From positions 4,671,353 to 4,735,352 of the forward strand of contig JAOQNJ010000001.1 of assembly GCA_025961275.1 (NCBI GenBank): 64,000 bases of DNA, written 5' to 3'. The notes beneath the pieces are model-generated. The model did no database searches. It was not told the origin of the DNA and worked only from the letters and a program-made list of their open reading frames with translations. This document shows, one piece after another, positions 1 to 8,731 of this stretch; positions within the stretch are counted from its first letter, which is position 1; each line of letters opens with the position of its first letter. The DNA is from Providencia alcalifaciens. Lineage in GTDB: Bacteria > Pseudomonadota > Gammaproteobacteria > Enterobacterales > Enterobacteriaceae. Made by a program: the position numbers and the translations under genes.

Positions 1-202
1 GATGGCATGTACTGCGCCAAAATCCAAATAGGGTATTTGATTACATACTACTATTAATTAAAGATTGAAGTGAATATAACGGTATCGATTAACCTAAAGT
101 GCGCATTTTTATTCCTAAACATAAAATAACCAATAAGAAGTTAACTCACTGAAATACCGTTAAACTTAAGATAATGTTTACTTTAAGTTATTGAAATTTT
201 AA

Positions 203-234
203 TTGTTTTGTTTTTTTGAAATCTATCTTATAAT
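203..234 (+). promoter_or_regulatory. Candidate seqA promoter
   Basis: A perfect TATAAT at 229-234 lies 40 bases upstream of the seqA start. The best -35 match, TTGTTT at 203-208, gives a rather long 20-base spacer, so only the -10 element is convincing. The rest of bases 1-202 is AT-rich and I see no gene in it. Confidence 0.4.
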
Positions 235-274
235 CTGAAAGTAAATTTTAGTTAAAATAAAGTACTGGGAAAAA

Positions 275-817
275 ATGAAAACGATAGAAGTTGATGAAGA
301 GCTTTACCGCTATATTGCCAGCCATACACAACATATCGGTGAAAGTGCATCGGATATTTTGCGCCGTATGTTAAATTTTAAGTCCGGTCAGCCAGTACAA
401 GTAAAAAAACTCGGCAATCAACAGCCTGAAGAGGCGGTAGAGACAAAAAATACACAAATTACGCCGCAAAATCCGGTTCGAGTGGTGAGAGAACTCTTAC
501 TCTCTGATGCTTATGCAGAAAAAAACAAAGCAATAGACCGTTTTATGCTGATTTTATCTACACTTTATAGTTTAGATTCAACTATTTTTGCTAATGCAAC
601 AGAGTCAATGCATGGCCGTACCCGTGTCTATTTTGCGGGTGATGAACAAACGTTATTAGCTGCGGGCAAACAATCTAAACCGCGTCATATTCCGGGAACA
701 CCATACTGGGTGATCACCAACACAAATACCAATCGCAAACGTAGCATGGTTGAATCCATCATGCAGGAAATGCAGTTTCCTGCCAATGTGATTGAGAAGG
801 CTTGTAATACTATCTAA
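275..817 (+). CDS. seqA: Negative regulator of replication initiation SeqA
   Basis: SeqA binds hemimethylated GATC sites after replication, sequesters oriC from DnaA and helps organise newly replicated DNA. The 180-residue product matches the usual length of about 181. The N-terminal part ([15 protein letters not shown], about residues 1-35) is the self-association domain. It is followed by a polar linker and a C-terminal DNA-binding domain (about 70-180) containing RVYFAGDE and [11 protein letters not shown], typical of the family. The ATG at 275 begins exactly where the family starts, although the upstream GGGAAAAA is a modest ribosome site. The gene lies 56 bases before pgm, the same pairing as in E. 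coli, where an operon is known. Confidence 0.96.
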   Translation: MKTIEVDEELYRYIASHTQHIGESASDILRRMLNFKSGQPVQVKKLGNQQPEEAVETKNTQITPQNPVRVVRELLLSDAYAEKNKAIDRFMLILSTLYSLDSTIFANATESMHGRTRVYFAGDEQTLLAAGKQSKPRHIPGTPYWVITNTNTNRKRSMVESIMQEMQFPANVIEKACNTI

Positions 818-873
818 AAATTGAGGCATTACTGGTGTCCTTAACGGGATGCCGGTGCTTTGGGAGAGAACAA

Positions 874-2508
874 GTGACAATACATGAACGTGCAGGGCAG
901 CTTCCGCTTCAAACTGATTTGATCAATGTCGCACAACTGACAGCTCAATATTATCAGCTACAGCCACAGTCTGGTAATCCAGAACACGCGGTGAAGTTTG
1001 GTACATCAGGCCATCGAGGTAGCTCATTTCGTAAAAATTTCAATGAGAATCATATTCTTGCGATTGCTCAAGCTATTGCTGATTTACGCAAAAAAAACGG
1101 TGTTACTGGACCGTGTTTCGTTGGTAAAGACACTCATGCATTGTCTGAAGCTGCCTTTATTTCGGTGATTGAAGTTTTAGCTGCTAATCAAGTTAATGTC
1201 GTTGTTCAAGCAGATAATGGTTTTACGCCAACTCCTGCTGTATCCCATACTATTCTCAGCTATAACCAATCCCATCAAAATATTGCAGATGGGATTGTGA
1301 TTACCCCTTCGCACAATCCACCTGAGGATGGCGGTATTAAATATAACCCATCCAATGGCGGTCCAGCTGATACAGATTTAACCTCTGTGATTGAACAGCA
1401 TGCAAATCAATTACTTGCAGATAATCTTGTTGGGGTTAAGCGTATTTCGTTTGACGATGCACAGATAAGTGGTTTTGTAACAGAACAAGATTTAATCATG
1501 CCTTATGTGGTCGCTCTGGGCGAAGTGGTTAATATGAAAGCCATTCAGCAGGCAGGCTTAAAAATTGGTGTGGATCCACTTGGTGGTTCAGGTATCGAAT
1601 ATTGGCGTAAAATCGCTGAATATTATGAATTAGATCTTGAATTAGTTAATGACCAACTCGATCAGACTTTTCGTTTCATGCCCCTTGACCATGACGGAGT
1701 TATCCGTATGGATTGCTCATCGCGTTGGGCGATGGCAGGTCTATTGGGTATGAAAGAAAAATTTGACTTAGCTTTCGCTAATGACCCTGATTATGACCGT
1801 CATGGTATCGTGACCCCAACAGGTTTAATGAATCCAAATCATTACCTCGCGGTTGTGATTGATTACTTATTCCAACATCGCCCTCAATGGGGAAAATATG
1901 TTGCAGTGGGTAAAACATTAGTATCGAGTGCGATGATAGATCGTGTTATTGCTGATATTGGACGCGAGCTTATCGAAGTTCCGGTTGGCTTTAAATGGTT
2001 CGTTGAAGGGCTATTTAACGGAACATTGGGCTTTGGTGGCGAAGAGAGTGCAGGAGCCTCATTCCTGAAATTTGATGGAACGCCTTGGTCAACTGATAAA
2101 GATGGCATTATCCTGTGCTTGCTTGCTGCTGAAATTACGGCGGTGACAGGTGAAAACCCTCAGCAACGATATGATAAACTCGCTGAAAAGTTTGGTTCAC
2201 CTATTTATAGCCGTATTCAAGCAAGAGCAACGCATGAGCAAAAAGATAAGTTAAGTAAATTATCACCAGAGATGGTGTCCGCAGATATCTTGGCCGGTGA
2301 TAAAATAACCCAACGTCTAACGACAGCACCAGGTAATGGCGCATCTATTGGCGGGCTTAAAATCATGACTGATCATGGTTGGTTCGCGGCACGTCCATCC
2401 GGCACTGAAGAAGCATATAAAATATATTGTGAAAGTTTCCGTGGTGAAGAACATTTGCGTCAAATTGAAAAAGAAGCGATAGAAATTGTTAGTAAGGTGA
2501 TTGCTTAA
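874..2508 (+). CDS. pgm: Phosphoglucomutase (alpha-D-glucose)
   Basis: Pgm interconverts glucose 1-phosphate and glucose 6-phosphate in the cytoplasm, feeding UDP-glucose and glycogen synthesis. The GTG at 874 is chosen as start because a good ribosome site (GGGAGAG, 861-867) precedes it and the protein then begins VTIHERAGQ, like the E. coli N terminus, giving 544 residues (E. coli 546). A longer frame opening at 835 adds 13 non-homologous residues. Visible hallmarks are the catalytic phosphoserine loop [11 protein letters not shown], the metal loop DPDYDRHG, the sugar-binding GGEESAGAS and the phosphate-binding [10 protein letters not shown]. It is probably co-transcribed with seqA. Confidence 0.96.
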   Translation: MTIHERAGQLPLQTDLINVAQLTAQYYQLQPQSGNPEHAVKFGTSGHRGSSFRKNFNENHILAIAQAIADLRKKNGVTGPCFVGKDTHALSEAAFISVIEVLAANQVNVVVQADNGFTPTPAVSHTILSYNQSHQNIADGIVITPSHNPPEDGGIKYNPSNGGPADTDLTSVIEQHANQLLADNLVGVKRISFDDAQISGFVTEQDLIMPYVVALGEVVNMKAIQQAGLKIGVDPLGGSGIEYWRKIAEYYELDLELVNDQLDQTFRFMPLDHDGVIRMDCSSRWAMAGLLGMKEKFDLAFANDPDYDRHGIVTPTGLMNPNHYLAVVIDYLFQHRPQWGKYVAVGKTLVSSAMIDRVIADIGRELIEVPVGFKWFVEGLFNGTLGFGGEESAGASFLKFDGTPWSTDKDGIILCLLAAEITAVTGENPQQRYDKLAEKFGSPIYSRIQARATHEQKDKLSKLSPEMVSADILAGDKITQRLTTAPGNGASIGGLKIMTDHGWFAARPSGTEEAYKIYCESFRGEEHLRQIEKEAIEIVSKVIA

Positions 2509-2552
2509 TAGTTTGATCGCAAATTAATAATTTTTTGATAAGAAACTGTGTG

Positions 2553-2600
2553 AATCCTGATTACGGCAATATTCTGTAATCGGGATTTTATTTCTTTTTA
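2553..2600 (+). terminator. Intrinsic terminator after pgm
   Basis: A 12-bp stem (AATCCTGATTAC / GTAATCGGGATT, one G-T pair) at 2553-2587 is followed by a T-rich run to about 2600. It closes the seqA-pgm unit. Confidence 0.8.
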
Positions 2601-2647
2601 GCCATCTATTTCATCATAATATTACAGTTATATATACTGTGGCATCA

Positions 2648-2675
2648 TTGACAAAATTCCTCTCTTTTTTATCAA
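2648..2675 (+). promoter_or_regulatory. Candidate serC promoter
   Basis: A consensus -35 TTGACA at 2648-2653 is followed, after 16 bases, by TATCAA at 2670-2675. It lies about 125 bases before serC. The -10 is only a 4/6 match, so this is a candidate. Confidence 0.4.
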
Positions 2676-2798
2676 CAAACTTAGGGTGTTGTATTTCTAA
2701 TCAACTCGACAATAACCGTTGCAGCCAGCGGCGCGTGATGATACAACCATAGTCACTGAGTTAATTTAACAAACATTATTGAAGATAGGGTGAGGTCA

Positions 2799-3887
2799 AT
2801 GAGTCAGGTTTATAATTTCAGTGCGGGTCCTGCTATGCTACCCGTTGAAGTCATGCGTCGTGCAGAACAGGAATTTTGTAATTGGAAGGGTTTAGGTGTT
2901 TCAGTTATGGAAGTCAGCCACCGAGGTAAAGACTTCATTGCTGTAGCAGAAGAAGCAGAGCAAAACTTACGTGATTTATTAAATATCCCGCAAAATTATA
3001 AAGTGTTATTTTGCCATGGTGGAGCACGGGGTCACTTTGCAGCCTTACCAATGAACCTATTGGGTGATAAAACAACAGCTGATTATATTGTTGGTGGTTA
3101 TTGGGCGGAATCTGCAGCAGAAGAAGCAAAAAAATACTGCGCTCCAAACATTATTCAAGTCAAACAAGAGAAAGATGGTGTTTTGGGTGTTAAACCCATG
3201 AAAGAGTGGCAATTAAGTCAAGATTCAGCCTATATTCACTATTGTCCAAATGAAACTATTGATGGACTTGCTATTCACGAAGAACCTGATTTTCCAGATG
3301 ACAAAATTGTTATTGCTGATTATTCATCATCTATTCTGTCCAAACCTATTGATATCAGCCGATATGGTGTTATTTATGCGGGAGCACAAAAAAATATTGG
3401 TCCTGCTGGTCTAACAATTGTCATCATTCGCGAAGATTTGTTAGGTAAAGCATCAACACAGACACCTTCAATTTTTGATTATTCCGTCCTTGCTAAGTAT
3501 GATTCAATGTTTAATACACCACCAACATTTGCTTGGTACTTATCTGGTATGGTTTTCAAATGGTTAAAAGAGCAAGGTGGCTTGCAAGAGATGGCAAAAC
3601 GCAACTATGAAAAATCTCAGTTGTTGTATAATGCAATCGATAACAGCAAATTCTATATCAACCGTGTTGCAGTGGAAAACCGCTCTTGGATGAACGTGCC
3701 ATTTCAAATGCAAAACCCAGCATTAGATGCAAAATTCCTTGAAGAAGCACATGCTCAGGGTCTATTGTCACTCAAAGGTCACCGTGTTTCAGGTGGTATG
3801 CGTGCATCAATTTATAATGCAATGCCATTAGCGGGTGTTCAAGCTCTTGTTGATTTTATGGCTGATTTTGAACGTCGCCACGCGTAA
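2799..3887 (+). CDS. serC: Phosphoserine / 4-phosphohydroxythreonine aminotransferase
   Basis: SerC is a PLP enzyme that transaminates 3-phosphohydroxypyruvate to phosphoserine and also serves pyridoxal phosphate synthesis. With the ATG at 2799 the product is 362 residues, as in E. coli, and opens [15 protein letters not shown]. An upstream in-frame GTG at 2790 would add only three residues and overlaps the AGGGTGAGG ribosome site, so it is rejected. The PLP lysine is in [10 protein letters not shown] near residue 198, and SHRGKDF and the C-terminal [12 protein letters not shown] are family signatures. aroA follows after about 100 bases; in E. coli serC-aroA is an operon linking serine and aromatic synthesis. 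Confidence 0.97.
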   Translation: MSQVYNFSAGPAMLPVEVMRRAEQEFCNWKGLGVSVMEVSHRGKDFIAVAEEAEQNLRDLLNIPQNYKVLFCHGGARGHFAALPMNLLGDKTTADYIVGGYWAESAAEEAKKYCAPNIIQVKQEKDGVLGVKPMKEWQLSQDSAYIHYCPNETIDGLAIHEEPDFPDDKIVIADYSSSILSKPIDISRYGVIYAGAQKNIGPAGLTIVIIREDLLGKASTQTPSIFDYSVLAKYDSMFNTPPTFAWYLSGMVFKWLKEQGGLQEMAKRNYEKSQLLYNAIDNSKFYINRVAVENRSWMNVPFQMQNPALDAKFLEEAHAQGLLSLKGHRVSGGMRASIYNAMPLAGVQALVDFMADFERRHA

Positions 3888-3894
3888 ATCACTT

Positions 3895-3928
3895 ACCCGG
3901 CTTAACATTATTGCTAAGTCGGGTTTTG
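3895..3928 (+). terminator. Hairpin between serC and aroA
   Basis: The 10-bp stem ACCCGGCTTA / TAAGTCGGGT (one G-T pair) is followed by TTTTG. It could be a partial terminator that lowers aroA transcription relative to serC, as described for this gene pair in E. coli. The T-run is short, so leakage is expected. Confidence 0.6.
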
Positions 3929-3991
3929 AAACATTATTTTTGACAACCATAATAAATAATTAGGCAAACAATACTGGAGAATCTGCTCTTT

Positions 3992-5266
3992 ATGCAATCC
4001 CTGACATTACAACCCATCTCCTCAATTAACGGTACTATCAACCTGCCAGGGTCTAAAAGTGTATCGAACCGAGCTCTTTTATTAGCGGCAATGGCCAAAG
4101 GCACTACAGTACTAACAAACTTATTAGATAGTGATGATATTCGCCATATGCTGAATGCATTAAACTTACTAGGTGTTAAATACCATCTATCTGATGATAA
4201 AACTCGTTGTTCAGTACAAGGCCTTGGTGGTCACTTAAGTCATGTAAACGAATTGGAAATTTTTTTAGGTAATGCGGGAACGGCTATGCGACCGTTAACA
4301 GCAGCATTATCTCTAGCAGATAATAATATTGTTTTGACGGGTGAGCCGCGCATGAAAGAGCGACCTATTGGTCACTTAGTGGATGCATTACGTGAAGGTG
4401 GTGCGGTCATAGAATATTTAGAGCAAGAAAATTATCCACCGATCCGTTTACGTGGTGGTTTTTCTGGCGGGACAGTTTCGGTAGATGGTTCGGTGTCGAG
4501 TCAATTTTTGACAGCGCTCTTGATGGCTGCACCATTAGCGGATCAAGATACGGTCATAACAATCATAGGCGAGTTAGTTTCAAAACCATATATTGATATC
4601 ACATTGGCGTTGATGGCTACTTTTGGTATTGAAGTGGAAAACCGTCAATACCAACATTTTGTGATTAAAGGACAACAGCAATATCAATCGCCGGGTGAGT
4701 ACCTTGTTGAAGGAGATGCGTCATCTGCTTCTTATTTTCTTGCAGCCGCGGCTATAAAAGGTGGCAGAGTACGTGTAACCGGTATTGGTCGAAATAGCCT
4801 ACAAGGTGACACAAAGTTTGCCAATGTACTTGAAAAAATGGGTGCAATAATCCGTTGGGGTGATGACTTTGTTGAATGTGAACGAGCTACCCTTAAGGGA
4901 ATTGATATGGATATGAATGCCATTCCTGATGCAGCAATGACAATTGGAACCGTGGCTCTGTTTGCTGAAGGTGAAACAGTTATTCGTAATATCTATAACT
5001 GGAGAGTTAAAGAAACTGACAGGTTGTATGCAATGGCAACTGAATTGCGTAAAGTTGGTGCTGAAGTGGAGGAAGGGCATGATTTTATTCGTGTTACACC
5101 ACCAGCAAAACTTAAGCATGCTCAAATTGAAACTTATAATGACCATCGAATTGCAATGTGTTTTTCGTTGGTTGCTCTGTCTGATACCCCAGTAACTATC
5201 CTTGATCCTGGCTGCACAGCAAAAACATTTCCCGATTATTTTCAGCAATTAGCACACCTTAGCTAA
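3992..5266 (+). CDS. aroA: EPSP synthase (3-phosphoshikimate 1-carboxyvinyltransferase)
   Basis: AroA condenses shikimate 3-phosphate with phosphoenolpyruvate to EPSP, the sixth step of the shikimate pathway and the target of glyphosate. The 424-residue product matches the family (427 in E. coli). Visible motifs are [16 protein letters not shown] (shikimate phosphate binding, N terminus), [11 protein letters not shown] (PEP loop, about residues 92-102), [17 protein letters not shown] and the C-terminal [12 protein letters not shown]. The Gly-Thr-Ala-Met-Arg loop has the ordinary glyphosate-sensitive class I form. A TGGAG ribosome site lies about 15 bases upstream of the ATG. Confidence 0.97.
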   Translation: MQSLTLQPISSINGTINLPGSKSVSNRALLLAAMAKGTTVLTNLLDSDDIRHMLNALNLLGVKYHLSDDKTRCSVQGLGGHLSHVNELEIFLGNAGTAMRPLTAALSLADNNIVLTGEPRMKERPIGHLVDALREGGAVIEYLEQENYPPIRLRGGFSGGTVSVDGSVSSQFLTALLMAAPLADQDTVITIIGELVSKPYIDITLALMATFGIEVENRQYQHFVIKGQQQYQSPGEYLVEGDASSASYFLAAAAIKGGRVRVTGIGRNSLQGDTKFANVLEKMGAIIRWGDDFVECERATLKGIDMDMNAIPDAAMTIGTVALFAEGETVIRNIYNWRVKETDRLYAMATELRKVGAEVEEGHDFIRVTPPAKLKHAQIETYNDHRIAMCFSLVALSDTPVTILDPGCTAKTFPDYFQQLAHLS

Positions 5267-5382
5267 TTTTTAAATCATTCGGTTGACTGGTATTAGTAAG
5301 TTTAATGCCAGTCAGAGTCTTCTAAATCCGCCATTCATCTTCTGATATAAAGATTTTTATTTATTACAACAGAATCTGCGTA

Positions 5383-5410
5383 TTTCACAAAGTTGTCGAG
5401 TAGGTATAAT
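5383..5410 (+). promoter_or_regulatory. Candidate promoter upstream of cmk-rpsA
   Basis: TTTCAC (5383-5388), a 16-base spacer and a perfect TATAAT (5405-5410) lie about 58 bases before cmk. The -35 is poor. A weak hairpin (ACTGG.ATTA / TAAT.CCAGT) at about 5285-5312 separates it from aroA. Confidence 0.4.
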
Positions 5411-5467
5411 ACCGCCACAGATTTTAATTGCAGGTGGTTAAACTACTTGCAGAGAAGGAGACCTCTT

Positions 5468-6154
5468 ATGGAGGCAATTGCCCCTGTAATAACCGTTGAT
5501 GGACCAAGCGGAGCTGGTAAAGGTACGTTATGTCAAGCACTAGCAAATGAATTTGGATGGCAACTTTTAGACTCTGGTGCGATTTATCGTGTTCTTGCAT
5601 TAGCAGCATTGCATCATCATGTAGATATCCATTCTGAAGATGCATTAGTTCCTCTTGCAGCCAATTTAGATGTCCGCTTTGTTCCCGAACAAAATCAACT
5701 GAAAGTCATCTTAGAAGGTGAGGATGTCTCGAATCAAATTCGTACTGAGACTGTTGGCAATACAGCTTCTCAAACAGCAACTTTCCCTCGTGTAAGAGAA
5801 GCTTTGCTGCGACGTCAGCGAGCATTTAGAGCCATGCCAGGGCTAATTGCAGATGGTCGAGACATGGGAACCGTAGTTTTCCCTGATGCCCCAGTCAAAA
5901 TTTTCCTTGATGCTTCAGCTGAAGAACGTGCTCATCGACGTATGAAGCAGTTGCAGGATAAAGGGTTTGATGTTAACTTCGAACGACTTTTGACCGAAAT
6001 ACAGGAGCGCGATTATCGCGATCGTAACCGTACAGTTGCGCCGTTAGTTGCCGCGAAGGATGCTTTAATACTGGATTCCACAAGTATGTCTATTGAGGAA
6101 GTCATTGAAAAAGCACATGCCTATGCGAAAAAAATTCTGCAATTATCTTCATAA
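5468..6154 (+). CDS. cmk: Cytidylate kinase
   Basis: Cmk phosphorylates CMP and dCMP to the diphosphates, recycling pyrimidine nucleotides from RNA and lipid turnover. The reading frame is open from 5393, but the ATG at 5468 follows a strong AAGGAG (5454-5459) and gives 228 residues starting [20 protein letters not shown], matching the 227-residue E. coli enzyme. The P-loop GPSGAGKGT is at residues 11-19. DSGAIYR and [19 protein letters not shown] form the nucleoside monophosphate binding and lid regions. The gene order cmk-rpsA-ihfB is conserved in enterobacteria. The ycaL gene that follows aroA in E. coli is absent here. Confidence 0.95.
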   Translation: MEAIAPVITVDGPSGAGKGTLCQALANEFGWQLLDSGAIYRVLALAALHHHVDIHSEDALVPLAANLDVRFVPEQNQLKVILEGEDVSNQIRTETVGNTASQTATFPRVREALLRRQRAFRAMPGLIADGRDMGTVVFPDAPVKIFLDASAEERAHRRMKQLQDKGFDVNFERLLTEIQERDYRDRNRTVAPLVAAKDALILDSTSMSIEEVIEKAHAYAKKILQLSS

Positions 6155-6328
6155 TTGGCTGTATTTTAGCTCATAATGTAGATAGTATAGGCACTTAATA
6201 CTATGTTGATTTTTTAAAATCGGCATCGTACAAACCTTATGACATGGAAAGTTGTGAGGTATGTGAAACAACCCCATCTGGCTGGATGCTGAATGGACGT
6301 TAATTAAAAACTCTTGAAGATCATTAAT

Positions 6329-8002
6329 ATGACAGAATCTTTTGCTCAACTCTTTGAAGAATCCCTGCAGAATATTGAAACCCGTCCTGGTTCTATCGTC
6401 CGTGGTACAGTTGTTGCCATCGATAAAGACGTTGTTCTGGTTGACGCAGGTCTTAAGTCTGAATCTGCAATACCAATCGAACAATTCAAAAATGCTCAGG
6501 GTGAGCTTGAAATCCAAGTTGGCGACGAAATCGACGTAGCTCTGGATGCAGTAGAAGATGGTTTCGGTGAAACTATCCTTTCTCGTGAGAAAGCTAAACG
6601 TCACGAAGCATGGCTGATGCTGGAAAAAGCTTACGAAGAAGCTGAAACTGTAACTGGTGTTATTAACGGTAAAGTTAAAGGTGGTTTCACTGTAGAACTG
6701 AATGGCATTCGTGCATTCCTACCTGGTTCATTGGTAGACGTTCGTCCAGTTCGTGACACTACGCACCTGGAAGGCAAAGAGCTAGAGTTCAAAGTTATTA
6801 AGCTAGATCAGAAACGCAATAACGTTGTAGTTTCTCGTCGTGCTGTAATTGAATCTGAAAGCAGCGCAGAACGTGATCAACTGTTAGAAAACCTACAAGA
6901 AGGCATGGAAGTTAAAGGTATCGTTAAGAACCTTACTGACTACGGTGCATTCGTTGATCTGGGCGGTGTTGATGGCCTGCTGCACATCACTGATATGGCT
7001 TGGAAACGCGTTAAGCACCCAAGCGAAATCGTCAATGTTGGTGATGAAATCACAGTTAAAGTTCTTAAATTCGACCGTGAGCGCACTCGTGTTTCTCTAG
7101 GTCTGAAACAGCTGGGCGAAGATCCTTGGGTCGCAATCGCTAAACGTTACCCAGAAGGTACTAAACTGACTGGTCGCGTTACTAACCTAACTGATTACGG
7201 CTGCTTCGTGGAAATCGAAGAAGGCGTTGAAGGTCTGGTTCACGTTTCAGAAATGGATTGGACTAACAAAAACATCCACCCATCTAAAGTTGTTAACGTT
7301 GGTGATGTTGTTGAAGTTATGGTTCTGGATATCGATGAAGAACGTCGTCGTATCTCTCTGGGCCTGAAACAATGCAAATCTAACCCATGGCAGCAATTTG
7401 CAGAAACTCACAACAAAGGCGACCGTGTTGAAGGTAAAATCAAGTCAATCACTGACTTCGGTATCTTCATCGGACTGGAAGGCGGAATCGATGGCCTTGT
7501 TCACTTGTCTGATATCTCCTGGAACGTTACAGGTGAAGAAGCAGTACGTGAATACAAAAAAGGTGACGAAATCGCAGCTGTTGTTCTGCAAGTCGACGCA
7601 GAACGTGAGCGTATCTCTCTGGGCGTTAAGCAGTTAGCTGAAGATCCATTCAATAACTACTTAGCAGCAACTAAGAAAGGCGCAATCGTTACTGGTAAAG
7701 TCATCGCAGTTGATGCTAAAGGCGCAACTGTTGAGCTGACTCTGGGCGTTGAAGGTTACCTGCGTGCATCAGAAGCTTCACGTGACCGTGTTGAAGATGC
7801 AACTTTGGTTCTGAACGTTGGTGATGATGTTGAAGCTAAATACACTGGTGTTGATCGTAAAAACCGTGTAGTCAACCTTTCTGTTCGTGCAAAAGACGAA
7901 GCTGATGAAAAAGATGCTATCGCGACTGTGAACAAACAAGAAGAGACTAGCTTTAGTAATAACGCAATGGCTGAAGCTTTCAAAGCAGCTAAAGGCGAAT
8001 AA
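6329..8002 (+). CDS. rpsA: 30S ribosomal protein S1
   Basis: S1 binds single-stranded mRNA on the 30S subunit and is needed to start translation on structured or weak leaders. The product from the ATG at 6329 is 557 residues, the same as E. coli, beginning [13 protein letters not shown]. Six S1 (OB-fold) repeats can be followed through variants of GxVxxxTDYGxFVxLxGVxGLxHxSDM. There is no real Shine-Dalgarno sequence, only a weak GAAG in an AU-rich leader. This fits the known translational autoregulation of rpsA by free S1. Codon use is more biased than in the neighbours, as expected for a highly expressed ribosomal gene. Confidence 0.97.
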   Translation: MTESFAQLFEESLQNIETRPGSIVRGTVVAIDKDVVLVDAGLKSESAIPIEQFKNAQGELEIQVGDEIDVALDAVEDGFGETILSREKAKRHEAWLMLEKAYEEAETVTGVINGKVKGGFTVELNGIRAFLPGSLVDVRPVRDTTHLEGKELEFKVIKLDQKRNNVVVSRRAVIESESSAERDQLLENLQEGMEVKGIVKNLTDYGAFVDLGGVDGLLHITDMAWKRVKHPSEIVNVGDEITVKVLKFDRERTRVSLGLKQLGEDPWVAIAKRYPEGTKLTGRVTNLTDYGCFVEIEEGVEGLVHVSEMDWTNKNIHPSKVVNVGDVVEVMVLDIDEERRRISLGLKQCKSNPWQQFAETHNKGDRVEGKIKSITDFGIFIGLEGGIDGLVHLSDISWNVTGEEAVREYKKGDEIAAVVLQVDAERERISLGVKQLAEDPFNNYLAATKKGAIVTGKVIAVDAKGATVELTLGVEGYLRASEASRDRVEDATLVLNVGDDVEAKYTGVDRKNRVVNLSVRAKDEADEKDAIATVNKQEETSFSNNAMAEAFKAAKGE

Positions 8003-8009
8003 TTAAGTT

Positions 8010-8034
8010 GGGGGTAACTCATGTTACCCCTTTG
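8010..8034 (+). terminator. Hairpin between rpsA and ihfB
   Basis: A perfect 8-bp stem GGGGTAAC / GTTACCCC with a TCAT loop is followed by TTTG. The short T-run suggests partial termination or an mRNA stabiliser in front of ihfB. Confidence 0.55.
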
Positions 8035-8057
8035 TAACGGTAGTTTAGGGAGGTACT

Positions 8058-8345
8058 ATGACCAAGTCTGAGTTAATAGAAAGACTTGCTAGCCAGCAAT
8101 CGCATCTTTCAGCAAAAACCATCGAGGAAGCTGTTAAAGAAATTCTCGAGCATATGGCTGATACGCTGGCTAGTGGTGAACGTATAGAAGTCCGCGGATT
8201 CGGCAGTTTTTCTCTTCACTACCGTGCTCCGCGTGTTGGGCGTAATCCTAAAACTGGAGACAAGGTGGAATTGGAAGGTAAATACGTTCCTCACTTCAAA
8301 CCAGGTAAGGAATTACGTGACCGTGTAAATATTTATGATCAATAA
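8058..8345 (+). CDS. ihfB: Integration host factor subunit beta
   Basis: IhfB pairs with IhfA to form IHF, a nucleoid protein that bends DNA sharply at specific sites in recombination, replication and transcription. The 95-residue product has the HU/IHF fold. The DNA-intercalating proline and arm residues lie in [12 protein letters not shown], and [10 protein letters not shown] forms the core sheet. A very strong ribosome site (GGGAGGT) stands just before the ATG. The 55-base gap after rpsA holds the hairpin noted above, so the gene may be served by readthrough plus its own promoter. Confidence 0.96.
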   Translation: MTKSELIERLASQQSHLSAKTIEEAVKEILEHMADTLASGERIEVRGFGSFSLHYRAPRVGRNPKTGDKVELEGKYVPHFKPGKELRDRVNIYDQ

Positions 8346-8372
8346 CTGATTATAAGTCTTAATTATTAGTTC

Positions 8373-8406
8373 AAAACGGTGCTTATATTTCAAGCGCCGT
8401 TTTTTA
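8373..8406 (+). terminator. Intrinsic terminator after ihfB
   Basis: The stem AAAACGGTGCTT / AAGCGCCGTTTT (one G-T pair), with a short AT loop, runs into TTTTTT. It ends the cmk-rpsA-ihfB unit. Confidence 0.9.
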
Positions 8407-8417
8407 TTTATTGAAGT

Positions 8418-8485
8418 CTCCAAACCTCCAAACCTCCAAACCTCCAAACCTCCAAACCTCCAAACCTCCAAACCTCCAAACCTCC
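8418..8485. repeat. Octanucleotide tandem repeat, 8 copies of CTCCAAAC
   Basis: Eight perfect copies of the 8-base unit CTCCAAAC run from 8418 to 8481, with a CTCC remnant after them. They sit just downstream of the ihfB terminator and about 250 bases before comEC. There is no spacer variation, so this is a simple-sequence repeat and not a CRISPR. Confidence 0.95.
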
Positions 8486-8731
8486 CACCAAGCTTGTAAG
8501 CCTAATTATTTATCTCTTTTTTTCACTATATAAACAAATTAATTTTCCCTAAATAATGATGAGTTAAAAAAATATATGTTTGCGTAGCTATTCCTAAGAA
8601 TGTGAAATATGTTCTATGTATTACATAAATTTTTGGGTATGTACTCGCATGGGCGATTATAAGAAAAGCTTAATATAATAGAGTTTGGATATAACTAATG
8701 ACATCAGTTACACGCCAATAAGTGAAAAGTT
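8486..8731. other. AT-rich spacer before comEC
   Basis: About 245 bases of AT-rich DNA between the octanucleotide repeat and comEC. It presumably holds the comEC-msbA-lpxK promoter, but I cannot pick out convincing elements and see no gene. Confidence 0.5.

Noticed and set aside
2790..2798. GTG at 2790 as serC start
   Set aside because: It overlaps the ribosome site of the ATG at 2799, and the added residues are not in the family.
4799..5248. 149-codon minus-strand frame inside aroA
   Set aside because: It lies opposite conserved aroA sequence, its composition is low-quality (Cys/His/Asn-rich) and it has no ribosome site.
6149..6604. 151-codon minus-strand frame over the cmk-rpsA junction
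   Set aside because: It is antisense to the rpsA leader and start, with no recognisable domain; a shadow frame.
8418..8485. Direct repeats that could suggest a CRISPR array
   Set aside because: The units are only eight bases and contiguous, with no spacers and no cas genes nearby.
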